Source: Sphingomonas donggukensis
GTDB lineage: Bacteria > Pseudomonadota > Alphaproteobacteria > Sphingomonadales > Sphingomonadaceae
Assembly (NCBI RefSeq): GCF_023674425.1
Contig: NZ_CP098401.1
Span: 1,302,001-1,366,000 of the forward strand
Direction of reading: 5' to 3'
DNA length: 64,000 nt
Both the position numbers and the translations under genes were made by a program. Below the pieces are notes generated by a model. That model was not told the origin of the DNA. It did no database searches and saw only the letters and a program-made list of their open reading frames with translations. This document shows positions 55,052-64,000 of the stretch, piece after piece (the first letter of the stretch is position 1; every line of letters starts with the position of its first letter).

Positions 55052-55924
55052 ATGTTCCGCATCGCCGCACTTCTCGCTATCGCCCCGGTCATGACCGGCG
55101 ACCTGCTCACCTGGCCCGACCTGACCAAGCGCCCGCAGCCAAGCGCCGACGCGACACTGAGCTACGGGCCCGACCAGATGCAGAAGGTCGACGTGTGGCT
55201 GCCCGCCGGCAAGGGGCCGCACCCGGTGGTGCTGATGGTGCACGGCGGCTGCTGGCAGACGTCGATCGCCGATCGCAGCCTGATGAACTGGATCGCCGCC
55301 GACCTGCGCAGCGAGGGTATCGCGGTGTGGAACATCGACTATCGCGGGATCGATCGCGCCGGCGGGGGCTATCCGGGCACCTTTGCCGACACCGCGCAGG
55401 CCGCCGACCTGCTGACCCGCAACGCGCGGCGCTATCACCTAGACACCCGCCGTGTCGTCGCGGTCGGGCATAGCGCAGGCGGGCACCTCGCCCTGTGGCT
55501 GGCGGCGCGGCGCAAGCTGCCCAAGGACAGCCCGCTCGCCGGCGGCAAGCCCATCCGCCTTGCCCGCGTCATCAGCCTGGGCGGCCTGCCCGACCTGGAG
55601 GCCACCGCGGCCAGCCCGGACAACGGCTGCGGCACCGAAGTCGTGGCGAAGCTCGTCGGAACCGGTCGCTCCGATCCCTATACCGACACCTCCGTCCCGC
55701 GCCTGCTGCCGATCGGCGTGCGGCAGGATCTCGTCAACGGGCGAGAGGACAAGATCATCCCGTTCCGCATGGCGACTGCCTACGCCGCCGCCGCCACCCG
55801 CGCCGGCGACACCGCGGCACTGCACACCGTGCCGGCGACCGGTCATGTCGAACTCGTCGCGCCGGAGAGTGCCGCTTGGGCGGAGACGAAGCGGATCATT
55901 CGCGAGGGGTTCGCCGACAAATAA
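55052..55924 (+). CDS. Alpha/beta hydrolase (BD-FAE/esterase-like), possibly exported
   Basis: 290 aa from the ATG at 55052. The N-terminus (FRIAALLAIAPVMTGDLLTW) is hydrophobic and could be a signal peptide. Oxyanion motif VVLMVHGGCWQTSIADRSLM, nucleophile elbow VVAVGHSAGGHLALWLAARR, the acid in NGREDKIIPFRM and the base His in PATGHVELVAPES. The HGG and GHSAGG motifs put it among BD-FAE (feruloyl/acetyl xylan esterase) type hydrolases. Substrate unknown. Stands alone between the 52-codon gene and the DUF4349 gene. Confidence 0.85.
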   Translation: MFRIAALLAIAPVMTGDLLTWPDLTKRPQPSADATLSYGPDQMQKVDVWLPAGKGPHPVVLMVHGGCWQTSIADRSLMNWIAADLRSEGIAVWNIDYRGIDRAGGGYPGTFADTAQAADLLTRNARRYHLDTRRVVAVGHSAGGHLALWLAARRKLPKDSPLAGGKPIRLARVISLGGLPDLEATAASPDNGCGTEVVAKLVGTGRSDPYTDTSVPRLLPIGVRQDLVNGREDKIIPFRMATAYAAAATRAGDTAALHTVPATGHVELVAPESAAWAETKRIIREGFADK

Positions 55925-55988
55925 CCACAGCTTGACGCAATATCCCCCGCGTTAGATAGTATATCCAACGAACGAGGGAGAGCGGGCA

Positions 55989-56843
55989 ATGCGGTATGTG
56001 ACGGCCGGGCTGTGCATTCTGGCGCTGGCGGGTTGCAGCGCCCCACCTTCCTCGGACAGTGGCGAGAGCGAGCGGGTAACGACCGCGGATGTCGCCGCGC
56101 CCGGCATCAATGTCACCGCCGCACCCGGCGTCGCCTTCAACTATCGCTATGCCTTCCGCCTGCCCGCCGCACGCATCGCGGCGGCGCAGGAGGTCCACGC
56201 CAAGGCCTGCGAAAGCCTCGGCATCGCGCGGTGCCGGATCACCGGCATGCGCTACACCCTGACCGGCGACGACCGCATCGACGCAATGCTGGCGTTCAAG
56301 CTCGACCCGACGCTGGCGCGCGCATTCGGGCGGCAGGGCATCGTCGCGATCGAGGCGGCGGACGGCATGCTGACCAATGCCGAGATCACCGGCACCGATG
56401 CCGGCGGCGAGATCGAGCGGCTGGCGGGCGAGCGCGCGCGCGTGGTGGCGGATCGTACCCGGCTGGACCGCGAGCTTGCCCGCAAGGATCTGTCCGCGGA
56501 CGTGCGCGCCGAAATGCTGCGCCAGCGCGGCACGGTGGACGAACAGACACGCGGCGTCGCGGCCTCGACTGCGGAGCAACGCGCGTCGCTGGCCAGCACG
56601 CCGATGACGTTCGACTACCGGTCGGGCACCGCCATCCGCGGGTTCGACGCGCGGTCGCCGTTCCTTCAGGCGGCAGACACCGCGCTGGTATCGATCCAGT
56701 GGACGCTCGCGATCGCGCTGGGCGCGCTGGCCGCGTTCGGCCCGCCGCTGCTGCTGCTGGCGCTGGTGTTCCTGCTGTGGCGCCGATTCGGCGTGCCGCT
56801 GATGGCGCGTCGCCGTGGGACACCGGTGCCCCTCGCCGATTGA
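55989..56843 (+). CDS. DUF4349 lipoprotein
   Basis: 284 aa. Lipoprotein signal [16 protein letters not shown] (Cys16). DUF4349 domain with a beta-rich N-terminal part ([38 protein letters not shown]). A long coiled-coil region ([39 protein letters not shown]) follows. The terminal membrane helix ([32 protein letters not shown]) with basic residues after it fits a protein anchored at both ends. Function unknown; the family is widespread in Bacteria. Precedes purC. Confidence 0.87.
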   Translation: MRYVTAGLCILALAGCSAPPSSDSGESERVTTADVAAPGINVTAAPGVAFNYRYAFRLPAARIAAAQEVHAKACESLGIARCRITGMRYTLTGDDRIDAMLAFKLDPTLARAFGRQGIVAIEAADGMLTNAEITGTDAGGEIERLAGERARVVADRTRLDRELARKDLSADVRAEMLRQRGTVDEQTRGVAASTAEQRASLASTPMTFDYRSGTAIRGFDARSPFLQAADTALVSIQWTLAIALGALAAFGPPLLLLALVFLLWRRFGVPLMARRRGTPVPLAD

Positions 56844-56872
56844 TTGCACCCCCTGCCCACCTCCGATATAGG
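56844..56872 (+). promoter_or_regulatory. Promoter of purC
   Basis: TTGCAC (56844-56849), 17 bases, TATAGG (56867-56872). Its 5' half overlaps the end of the DUF4349 gene. The start of transcription should be near 56880, directly before the leader hairpin. Confidence 0.6.
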
Positions 56873-56882
56873 CCCGGCCATC

Positions 56883-56925
56883 CGCCCCGGCACGCCTATC
56901 CGCGCCGCCGGGGCGCTCGCTTTTT
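56883..56925 (+). promoter_or_regulatory. Terminator-like hairpin in the purC leader
   Basis: CGCCCCGGC (56883-56891) pairs with GCCGGGGCG (56907-56915) as an exact 9-base-pair stem around 15 bases, followed by TCGCTTTTT ending at 56925. The stem plus T5 has the form of an intrinsic terminator and lies between the promoter and the purC ATG at 56939. It may be an attenuator. No riboswitch-type aptamer sequence is evident in the short leader. Confidence 0.5.
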
Positions 56926-56938
56926 GGGGAAGTTGCCG

Positions 56939-57718
56939 ATGGCTCGCCGCCGCCAGATCTATGAGGGCAAGGCCAAGATCCTGTACGAGGGGCCGGAGCC
57001 CGGCACGCTGATCCAGTATTTCAAGGACGATGCGACCGCGTTTAACGCCCAGAAGAAGGGCACGATCAGCGGCAAGGGCGTGCTCAACAACCGGATTTCC
57101 GAGCACATCTTCACCCTGCTCGGCCACATCGGCATCCCGACGCACTTCATCCGCCGGCTGAACATGCGCGAACAGTTGATCCGCCAGGTCGAGATCGTGC
57201 CGATCGAGGTCGTCGTGCGTAATGTCGCGGCGGGATCGATCAGCACGCGGCTGGGGATCGAGGAAGGCACGCAGCTGCCCCGCACGATCATCGAATATTA
57301 CTACAAGGACGATGCGCTCGGCGATCCGATGATCTCCGAGGAACATGTGTTGTGCTTCGGCTGGGCGGCACAGGACGAGCTGCACGACATGGCCGACATG
57401 GCGATCCGCGTGAACGATTTCCTCAGCGGGCTGTTCGCCGGCATCGGCATCCGGCTGGTCGATTTCAAGCTGGAATTCGGGCGGATCTGGGACAACGACT
57501 ATGGCCGGATCATCCTGGCCGATGAGATCAGCCCGGACGGATGCCGCCTGTGGGACATGACGTCGGGCGAGAAGCTCGACAAGGACCGTTTCCGCCGCGA
57601 TCTGGGCGGCGAGGTCGAGGCGTATCAGGAAGTCGCCCGTCGCCTGGGCCTGCTCCCCGAAGGCGCCGATTCCGCGGTCCTCGACCTCGAAAGCCATCGC
57701 AAGCGTCGTGGCAAGTAA
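56939..57718 (+). CDS. purC: Phosphoribosylaminoimidazole-succinocarboxamide synthase (SAICAR synthase)
   Basis: Joins CAIR and aspartate in de novo purine synthesis. 259 aa from the ATG at 56939, with GGGGAAG 9 bases upstream. Family pattern: [40 protein letters not shown], the PurC signature [18 protein letters not shown] and the ligand site [20 protein letters not shown]. Length matches bacterial PurC. The next gene begins 96 bases later and is a surface-lipoprotein gene, so purC does not continue straight into purS. Confidence 0.97.
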   Translation: MARRRQIYEGKAKILYEGPEPGTLIQYFKDDATAFNAQKKGTISGKGVLNNRISEHIFTLLGHIGIPTHFIRRLNMREQLIRQVEIVPIEVVVRNVAAGSISTRLGIEEGTQLPRTIIEYYYKDDALGDPMISEEHVLCFGWAAQDELHDMADMAIRVNDFLSGLFAGIGIRLVDFKLEFGRIWDNDYGRIILADEISPDGCRLWDMTSGEKLDKDRFRRDLGGEVEAYQEVARRLGLLPEGADSAVLDLESHRKRRGK

Positions 57719-57814
57719 ACCGTTCGCGACGCAGCGATTTTCGGCGGGGCTTTAGCGGCCTGTTAACCTTCCCGGCATAGATTTCCCCCGACCTATCAGG
57801 GGGAATGACGGATA

Positions 57815-59089
57815 ATGCGTAGCGTGATCGCGGCCTTGCCGCTCCTGGCACTGACCGCTTGCGGCGGCGCAAGCGGACCCCAATCGATCGGCAGCATCGC
57901 GCCGCCCGCCGGCGGCACGTCGGGCGGCACTGGCGGCGGCGTGAGCGGCGGCACCGGTTCACCGACCCCCACACCCACGTCGGGCCCGGCCAACCTGCTC
58001 GACGTGTCGACCGCGACGACCTTCAACGCGATCGGCAGCTTCCAGTCGCTCGACGTGACCGAAACCGGCAACTACGCGGTCAGCGGCCCGGTGCTGTACC
58101 AGGGCAACGCCGCAACCGTCCGCGCGCCGAGCGGCACGGTCAGCTACGACCCGCGCGACGGCATCTTCACCGTTGCGTTCAGCGATTCGAAGGCCGGCAT
58201 GTCGACCGGCACGATGCGCTTTCAGGATCCCGGCCACCGCACCGAAATCGGCGTGGTCGCCGGGTCGGTCTGGGGCGTTCCGATCCTGAGCGACTTCAAC
58301 TATCTCGAAGTCGTCGGTCCCTCCGCACGACCGCGCGACGCCGCATCCGGCGATCTGGGCCGCGCCGACAGCGTCACCTTCTTCTATCAGCGTCCCGGTT
58401 CGCAGACCAAATACGTGTCGCTGGCAGGCTACGTCCGCAATGCCTTCGACCGTACGAGCGATCCCGTCGTCTTCAAGGCGGGCACGACCTCGAACTTCCA
58501 GCGCGGGGCGCTGGTGTTCGGCCAGGATACGGTGCGCTCGCAGATTCCGATCACCGGCACGGGCACCTATACCGGCGGGCTGCTCGCCTCGATGGTCGTC
58601 AACACGACGATCGATTCGAACAACCGCATGCCGAATTATTTCCAGTGGATCACGGGCTCCAGCTCGATCACGCTCGATTTCAGCCGTCAGACGATGAGCA
58701 TGCTGCTGACGGGCACAGTCCAGACCGCCACCTACGGCGGGCAGGACGTGCCGCTCAACCAGCTGACCATTCCGGGCGGTGCGACATTCGAGGCGAAGGG
58801 TTCGGGCACGATCAACCTGACCGGAACCGGCGGCTTCACCGGCAGCTTCGGCGGCACCGACGCGAGCGGGGCAGCGAACTATGCCCGCTTCGTGAACGGC
58901 GGCACGACGACCACGGTGAACACCACCAGCGTCGCGCAAGGGACCAGCGTTGCCGGCGCGAGTTCGATCGACGGCACCTTCTTCGGGCCGAATGCGGTCA
59001 ACGTCGGCGGCAATCTGCGCATCGTCGGCGGTGTGCCGGGCCAGCGCGTCGACATTCTCGGCGCGTTCACCGGGGCGAAGCAGCCATAA
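57815..59089 (+). CDS. TbpB-like surface lipoprotein, probable type XI secretion cargo
   Basis: 424 aa. Lipoprotein signal with lipobox LTAC (Cys16). A Gly/Ser/Thr/Pro-rich, flexible linker of about 40 residues follows. The rest is beta-rich, ending in a TbpB-type barrel: SSSITLDFSRQTMSMLLTGT, FEAKGSGTINLTGTGGFTGS, then DGTFFGPNAVNVGGNLRIVG, the family signature seen near the end of TbpB barrel domains. Such lipoproteins are moved to the cell surface by Slam proteins, and the next gene is a Slam-like barrel protein 34 bases downstream. The cargo may bind a small molecule or protein. No TonB receptor is next to it. Confidence 0.83.
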   Translation: MRSVIAALPLLALTACGGASGPQSIGSIAPPAGGTSGGTGGGVSGGTGSPTPTPTSGPANLLDVSTATTFNAIGSFQSLDVTETGNYAVSGPVLYQGNAATVRAPSGTVSYDPRDGIFTVAFSDSKAGMSTGTMRFQDPGHRTEIGVVAGSVWGVPILSDFNYLEVVGPSARPRDAASGDLGRADSVTFFYQRPGSQTKYVSLAGYVRNAFDRTSDPVVFKAGTTSNFQRGALVFGQDTVRSQIPITGTGTYTGGLLASMVVNTTIDSNNRMPNYFQWITGSSSITLDFSRQTMSMLLTGTVQTATYGGQDVPLNQLTIPGGATFEAKGSGTINLTGTGGFTGSFGGTDASGAANYARFVNGGTTTTVNTTSVAQGTSVAGASSIDGTFFGPNAVNVGGNLRIVGGVPGQRVDILGAFTGAKQP

Positions 59090-59123
59090 GTCAGTCCGCG
59101 CGGTTCGGTAGGGGACACACGTC

Positions 59124-60476
59124 ATGCGTCGATTCGTCGTCGCGGCGCTGCTGCTCGGCGTGTCGGTCGCGACGCCCGCCGCCGCGCAGCACCGGGCCAA
59201 ATGCAGCCTCGGCACATGCCAGGTCCGCCTGACCCCGGAGCAGTTGCTCGCGCAGGCCGAGGCACTGGTGCGCGAGCGGCGTTTCGACGAAGCGGCGCCC
59301 CTGATCGCCGCCCTCTCGCAGGCGCCAGGCATGAAGCTCCAGAGCCGCTTCCTCGAAGGCTATTCGGCGTCCGAACGGGGCGACTATGCGCGCGCCGCGA
59401 CGACGTTCAAGGCTATCCTGAGCGACGACCCCAACCAGACCCGCGTCCGGCTGGAGCTGGCCCGGGCGATGCTCGGGCTCGGGCAGATGGGCAGCGCCGA
59501 CCGCCAGTTCCGCCTGGCCGAGCAGTCGGGTGAGCTGCCGCCGGACATCGCCGCGGCGATTCGCGGCGCGCGGCAGGTGATCCGGTCGAAACGCGCATGG
59601 CGGCTGGACGTGGACCTCGGCATCGCGCCCGACAGCAACATCAACAACGCGACAGCCGCCGACCGTATCAACGTCAATTTCGGCGATACGACGCTTCCCG
59701 TCGCGCTCGACGGCAATGCGCGGGCGAAGTCGGGGACCGGCGTCAATGCCGCCGTGTCCGCCGGACTGCGCCTGCCGGTCGCGCCGAACACCTCCGCGCT
59801 GCTTGGGCTCGACGCCAACGGCACCGAATATGCCGGCGGGATGTTCGACGACTATCTGGTGCAGGGCACAGCCGGCGCCGAGCAGCGCCTGTCGGAAAAG
59901 GCCAGCGTCTCGCTGGAGGGTGTCGCGGCGCAGCGTTGGTTCGGCGGACGCGTCGCCAGCCGCCAGTTCGGCGCGCGCGGCGGCACGCAGCTGATGTTCT
60001 CCCCGAGCAAGCGGCTCGGCATCCAGTTCGACGCGCGCCACACCGACGCCGCGTTCGACGATCAATATTCGGGCTGGCAGGCCGGGCTGTACGTCACCGG
60101 CGAAAAGGCAGTCGCACGGATCCTCGTCGCCTCGCTCGGCGGCTTCGCACGGCGCGACTGGCTGAACGCCGCCGCCTATTCGAGCAGCGAATTCGGCGCG
60201 ACGGCGGGCCTGGGCGGCGAGCTGCCCTACGGCGTCAACTTCGGCGTCACCGCGACCGTCAGCCATGCAAGCTACGACGCGCCGGTCACCTTCTTCTCGC
60301 TCGATCGGCGCCGCGACTGGCGGTACAGCGCACGCGCGACGCTCGGCTATCGCAAGCTGCGCGTGCTCGGCTTCTCGCCCCAGCTGACGCTCAGCTATGC
60401 GCGCAACGCGTCGAACATCGACTATTACGCGACCGACCGCGTCCGCATGCGCTTCGGGCTCGCCCGCTACTTCTGA
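59124..60476 (+). CDS. Surface lipoprotein assembly modifier (Slam, DUF560)-like outer-membrane protein
   Basis: 450 aa. Signal peptide to about residue 22 (TPAAAQ). Residues 35-155 form TPR-like helices (LLAQAEALVRERRFDEAAPL; GDYARAATTFKAILSDDPNQ; RVRLELARAMLGLGQMGSAD). From about residue 165 a beta-barrel begins (WRLDVDLGIAPDSNINNATA) and amphipathic strands run to the end; the last residue is Phe (LARYF). TPR plus about 14-strand barrel is the Slam/DUF560 architecture, the translocon of the type XI secretion system. It follows its probable cargo gene after 34 bases. Cargo genes are usually adjacent to Slam genes, which supports both calls. Confidence 0.83.
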   Translation: MRRFVVAALLLGVSVATPAAAQHRAKCSLGTCQVRLTPEQLLAQAEALVRERRFDEAAPLIAALSQAPGMKLQSRFLEGYSASERGDYARAATTFKAILSDDPNQTRVRLELARAMLGLGQMGSADRQFRLAEQSGELPPDIAAAIRGARQVIRSKRAWRLDVDLGIAPDSNINNATAADRINVNFGDTTLPVALDGNARAKSGTGVNAAVSAGLRLPVAPNTSALLGLDANGTEYAGGMFDDYLVQGTAGAEQRLSEKASVSLEGVAAQRWFGGRVASRQFGARGGTQLMFSPSKRLGIQFDARHTDAAFDDQYSGWQAGLYVTGEKAVARILVASLGGFARRDWLNAAAYSSSEFGATAGLGGELPYGVNFGVTATVSHASYDAPVTFFSLDRRRDWRYSARATLGYRKLRVLGFSPQLTLSYARNASNIDYYATDRVRMRFGLARYF

Positions 60477-60488
60477 CGCCCTCCAGCC

Positions 60489-60517
60489 TTGCCCGCCGCG
60501 ACGTCAGCGGCCATAGG
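60489..60517 (+). promoter_or_regulatory. Promoter of purS-purQ
   Basis: TTGCCC (60489-60494), 17 bases, CATAGG (60512-60517), about 38 bases before the purS ATG at 60556. It would let purSQ be made independently of the lipoprotein/Slam genes just upstream. Confidence 0.5.
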
Positions 60518-60555
60518 CCCGCGCGACTGACCCGAACGTCGCAAAGGCCCCCGAT

Positions 60556-60789
60556 ATGAAGCTCCGCATCGTCGTGACGTTGAAGCCGGGCGTGCTCGAT
60601 CCGCAGGGCAAGGCGATCGAACATGCGCTGGCAGGCCTCGGCTTCGGCGGAGTCGCCGGGGTGCGGGCCGGCAGGATCTTCGAACTGGACGTCGCCGACG
60701 ACACCAGCGACGCCGCGGTCGACGAGATGTGCCGCAAGCTGCTCGCCAACACCGTCATCGAAAACTACCGCGTCGAGCGCCAGCCATGA
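60556..60789 (+). CDS. purS: Phosphoribosylformylglycinamidine synthase subunit PurS
   Basis: 77 aa, the small subunit of the three-part FGAM synthase (PurS, PurQ, PurL) used by bacteria without the single long PurL. Pattern [20 protein letters not shown], a ferredoxin-like fold, then [20 protein letters not shown] and [19 protein letters not shown]. The stop overlaps the purQ ATG by 4 bases. PurL is not in the window. Confidence 0.95.
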   Translation: MKLRIVVTLKPGVLDPQGKAIEHALAGLGFGGVAGVRAGRIFELDVADDTSDAAVDEMCRKLLANTVIENYRVERQP

Positions 60790-61451
60790 AGGCCGCGGTC
60801 GTCGTCTTTCCCGGATCGAACTGCGACCGCGATCTGGCGGTGGCGATCCGCGACGTCACCGGCACCGCGCCGACGATGGTGTGGCACGGCGACAGCGAGT
60901 TGCCCGATGGGCTGGGCCTGATCGCGCTGCCCGGCGGCTTTTCCTACGGCGATTACCTGCGCTGCGGCGCGATCTCGGCACGGTCGCCGATCATGCGCGC
61001 CGTCGTCGAGCAGGCGGGGCGCGGCGTGCCGGTGCTGGGCGTCTGCAACGGGTTCCAGGTGCTGACCGAGGCGGGGCTGCTGCCCGGCGCGCTGATGCGT
61101 AACGCGGGCCTAGATTTCGTGTGCCGCGACGTGCCGCTGACGGTCGCGACCGCCGACAGCCGGTTCACGAACGGCTACCAGGCTGGCGAGACGATCTCGA
61201 TCCCCGTCGCCCACCACGACGGCAATTACTTCGCCGACGCCGCGACGCTCGACCGGCTGGAAGGCGAAGGCCGCGTCGCGTTCCGCTATGCCGAAGACGT
61301 CAACGGATCGGCCCGCGGCATCGCCGGCATCCTGAACGAAGCCGGCAATGTCCTCGGCATGATGCCGCACCCCGAGCGGCGCATCGAGGCGGCGCATGGC
61401 GGCACGGACGGGCGGCGGCTGTTCGATGGGTTACTGGCGGCGGTGGGTTGA
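60786..61451 (+). CDS. purQ: Phosphoribosylformylglycinamidine synthase subunit PurQ (glutaminase)
   Basis: 221 aa. Glutamine amidotransferase subunit supplying ammonia to PurL. Class I glutaminase triad: nucleophile in [20 protein letters not shown] (Cys), and HPE in [17 protein letters not shown]. The N-terminus [20 protein letters not shown] and [20 protein letters not shown] match PurQ. Overlaps purS. Followed by the family A repeat and then a convergent gene. Confidence 0.96.
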   Translation: MKAAVVVFPGSNCDRDLAVAIRDVTGTAPTMVWHGDSELPDGLGLIALPGGFSYGDYLRCGAISARSPIMRAVVEQAGRGVPVLGVCNGFQVLTEAGLLPGALMRNAGLDFVCRDVPLTVATADSRFTNGYQAGETISIPVAHHDGNYFADAATLDRLEGEGRVAFRYAEDVNGSARGIAGILNEAGNVLGMMPHPERRIEAAHGGTDGRRLFDGLLAAVG

Positions 61452-61471
61452 GTTCGCCGACTCTCACCAAC

Positions 61472-61592
61472 CCGTTCGCTTCGAGTAGGGATCGAGCATA
61501 GTCGAGAGCCCGTATCGAGAAGTCCTCTCCGTGCGGCACCCACCTCTCGATACGTCGTCTCGACAAGCTCGACGATTACTTGAGGCGAACGG
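61472..61592. repeat. Palindromic repeat, family A (copy 2)
   Basis: 121 bases between the convergent purQ and transporter genes. The left end CCGTTCGCTTCGAGTAGGGA is matched by the inverse right end ending GAACGG at 61592. Nearly the same length and order of sub-blocks as 14956-15074, so both derive from one element type. Confidence 0.85.
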
Positions 61593-61607
61593 TATTGGAG
61601 GAGGTCG

Positions 61608-62357
61608 CTAAACCCCCGTCCGGAACGGCGTGAAATCGGTGCCCCGATCGAACACGTCGATCCCCTCGCGCCGCTTGAGCGCGCCCACCACCGCATAGGT
61701 CACCGGCGTCAGCAGCGCCTCCCACAACGTCTTCAGCAGGAACTGGCTGAGCACCACCTGCGCCAGCTGGGCGGTCGTCCAGCCGGGCTGGCCGTAGAAG
61801 GCGAGCGGGTAGAAGATCAGGCTGTCGAACGCCTGGCCGACGATCGTCGAGCCGATCGTGCGGGTCCACAGGTGGCGCCCCTCGGTCCACACCTTCATCC
61901 GCGCCAGCACGAAACTGTTGGCGAATTCGCCGACCCAGAAGGCGGTCATCGACGCGAGGACGATGCGCCACGTGCTACCGAACACCTCCCGATACGCCGC
62001 CTGCCCGCCCCAGCCGGCGTCGGGCGGCAGCGCCACCACCACCCACGCCATGAACGCCATGAACAGCAGCGCGGCAAACCCCGTCCAGATCACGCGGCGC
62101 GCACGGGCATAGCCATACACTTCGGTCAGGATGTCGCCGATGATGTAGCTGACGGGAAAGAACACCACCCCCGCGCCGAACGCCCAGGTGCCGATGCCGG
62201 GCACGTCGAGCACCGCGCGCTTCGACGCGCCGATCAGGTTCGACAGCAGCAGGATGGTGACGAACGCCGCCATGACGACGTCGAAATAGCGGAACTGCCC
62301 GCCCGCCACGTCGCGCGCATCGACCTGCGCCGTCGCCTGGTGATCCCCCCGATCCAT
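61608..62357 (-). CDS. Queuosine precursor transporter (YhhQ/QueT-like)
   Basis: 249 aa, about six membrane helices. YhhQ family: YFDVVMAAFVTILLLSNLIG, AGVVFFPVSYIIGDILTEVY (PVSYIIGDILTEVYGY is the diagnostic stretch), then FANSFVLARMKVWTEGRHLW and the end with VGQAFDSLIFYPLAFYG. These VUT-1 proteins import preQ0 or preQ1 used to make queuosine in tRNA. Neighbouring queuosine genes are absent. Divergent from tRNA-Arg and obgE. Confidence 0.9.
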   Translation of the reverse strand: MDRGDHQATAQVDARDVAGGQFRYFDVVMAAFVTILLLSNLIGASKRAVLDVPGIGTWAFGAGVVFFPVSYIIGDILTEVYGYARARRVIWTGFAALLFMAFMAWVVVALPPDAGWGGQAAYREVFGSTWRIVLASMTAFWVGEFANSFVLARMKVWTEGRHLWTRTIGSTIVGQAFDSLIFYPLAFYGQPGWTTAQLAQVVLSQFLLKTLWEALLTPVTYAVVGALKRREGIDVFDRGTDFTPFRTGV

Positions 62358-62376
62358 GCCCCCTTTATGATCGCGG

Positions 62377-62405
62377 TTGGACGCGCCCGCAATCCGCGCT
62401 AACGC
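62377..62405 (+). promoter_or_regulatory. Promoter of tRNA-Arg
   Basis: TTGGAC (62377-62382), 17 bases, TAACGC (62400-62405), leaving about 6 bases of transcribed leader before the tRNA at 62419. Confidence 0.45.
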
Positions 62406-62418
62406 ATTGGGCCACCGC

Positions 62419-62495
62419 GCGCCCGTAGCTCAGCTGGATAGAGCAAGGAGCTTCTACCTCCTCGGTCGGGGGTTCGAATCCCTCCGGGCGCGCCA
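62419..62495 (+). tRNA. tRNA-Arg (anticodon TCT)
   Basis: 77 nt with encoded CCA. Acceptor GCGCCCG (62419-62425) pairs with CGGGCGC (62485-62491), followed by discriminator G and CCA. D-arm, anticodon stem AGGAG/CTCCT with loop CTTCTAC (anticodon TCT), and T-arm GGGGG/CCCTC around TTCGAAT complete the cloverleaf. It decodes AGA (and possibly AGG), rare codons in this high-GC genome. Upstream of obgE. Confidence 0.97.
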
Positions 62496-62538
62496 GGCCT
62501 CTCACAGCCGTGTCGCTTTGCCCGCGCGAAGTCGCTAG

Positions 62539-63600
<1,062 letters not shown>

Positions 63601-63617
63601 GCTGTCGATGCGGCTGA

Positions 63618-63646
63618 TTGGCGCGCGCGTCCTGCCGCGCTAACGC
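63618..63646 (+). promoter_or_regulatory. Possible promoter of proB (leaderless message)
   Basis: TTGGCG (63618-63623), 17 bases, TAACGC (63641-63646). The predicted transcription start is at or next to the ATG at 63654, and no ribosome site precedes that ATG, so a leaderless message fits. Confidence 0.4.
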
Positions 63647-63653
63647 TGTCGTC

Positions 63654-64000
63654 ATGGTGTTCGCGCCCGCCACCTGCCCGCGACTGATCGTGAAGATCGG
63701 ATCGGCGCTTCTCGTCCATCCCGGCGGTGCGGTGCGGCGCGACTGGCTGGCGGGGATCGCTGCGGACATTGCCGCGCGGATCGCGGAGGGTCAGCAGGTG
63801 GCGGTGGTGTCGTCCGGCGCGATCGCGCTCGGCGCGCGGCGGCTGGGCCTGGCGAAGGGCGGCCGCGCCAGCCTGGAGGATGCGCAGGCCGCCGCCGCGG
63901 TCGGGCAGATCGCGCTGTCGCAGGTGTGGGCCGAGGTGCTGGGGCATGAGAGGCTGACCGCTGCGCAGATGCTCGTGACCCTCGACGATCTGGAGGATCG
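63654..64000 (+). CDS. proB: Glutamate 5-kinase (3' end outside window)
   Basis: First enzyme of proline synthesis; phosphorylates glutamate. The visible 115 codons begin MVFAPATCPRLIVKIGSALL. The amino-acid-kinase pattern is VVSSGAIALGARRLGL and EDAQAAAAVGQIALSQVWAE, and translation continues through QMLVTLDDLEDR to the edge. The visible part matches ProB residues 1 to about 115. The end, and any PUA domain, lies outside the window. obgE-proB neighbours are common. Confidence 0.92.
   Translation, partial: MVFAPATCPRLIVKIGSALLVHPGGAVRRDWLAGIAADIAARIAEGQQVAVVSSGAIALGARRLGLAKGGRASLEDAQAAAAVGQIALSQVWAEVLGHERLTAAQMLVTLDDLED

Overview
The window is high-GC, densely coded DNA from one chromosome, most likely of a Sphingomonas-type alphaproteobacterium (Sphingomonadales). 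The evidence is the lipoyl-fused pyruvate dehydrogenase E1 beta, the DUF4170, DUF6356 and DUF1285 proteins, the hdaA-ppk-ppx operon, promoters of the TTGnnn-N17-CTATAG type, and candidate general-stress (sigma EcfG) promoters. I see no plasmid, phage or IS genes and no CRISPR array. No gap between genes reaches 300 bases.

Layout. 1-3740 (minus): pdhB (cut by the window edge), pdhA, a FtsB-like divisome protein and eno. 3874-5466 (plus): four small membrane-anchored proteins in an overlapping operon behind a sigma-EcfG-like promoter. 5540-9316: a DUF4170 protein, aspS, rnd and an I78-type inhibitor lipoprotein. 9320-14878 (minus): a tightly overlapping operon of a DUF2066-like protein, hdaA, ppk and ppx, divergent from purM. 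16289-28992: envelope proteins, hydrolases (one behind a perfect GGAAC-N16-CGTT promoter), an MFS exporter, cysK, a SleB-like wall hydrolase, a MerR/LiuR-type regulator with its acyl-CoA dehydrogenase, and hisI. 29116-35170: purF, an SDR, a serine hydrolase with cyclopropane synthase, and photolyase. 35349-38363: the 2-oxoacid:ferredoxin oxidoreductase pair korB/korA. 38442-45328: an HDAC-like amidohydrolase, an HSL-type esterase, nudH (rppH), a DUF481 barrel protein, and an M20 hydrolase-astA-astB arginine catabolic operon. 45395-53738: small membrane proteins, an FAD/NAD protein, DUF1285-nudL-cca, a GGDEF/EAL protein and parC. 53814-56843: a GcvA-type LysR regulator divergent from a 52-codon gene, an esterase and a DUF4349 lipoprotein. 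56939-61451: purC, then a two-gene surface-lipoprotein/Slam (type XI secretion-like) cassette, then purS-purQ. 61608-64000: a queuosine-precursor transporter, tRNA-Arg(TCT), obgE and the start of proB.

How it fits together. Five de novo purine genes (purM, purF, purC, purS, purQ) are spread across the window. I can propose an individual promoter for purF, purC and purS; the purC leader also holds a terminator-like hairpin. Central metabolism (PDH, enolase, KOR) sits beside stress functions (polyphosphate, photolyase, DUF883/YqjE-type proteins). Several of the stress-linked genes carry GGAAC-type promoters. Palindromic intergenic repeats of at least two families punctuate the gaps.

Most interesting: the TbpB-like/Slam pair inside the purine cluster, the candidate sigma-EcfG promoter set, the terminator-like purC leader, the MerR operator inside its own promoter, the M20 hydrolase that may stand in for AstE, and the dispersed palindromic repeats. 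All calls come from reading the sequence; no database search was run.
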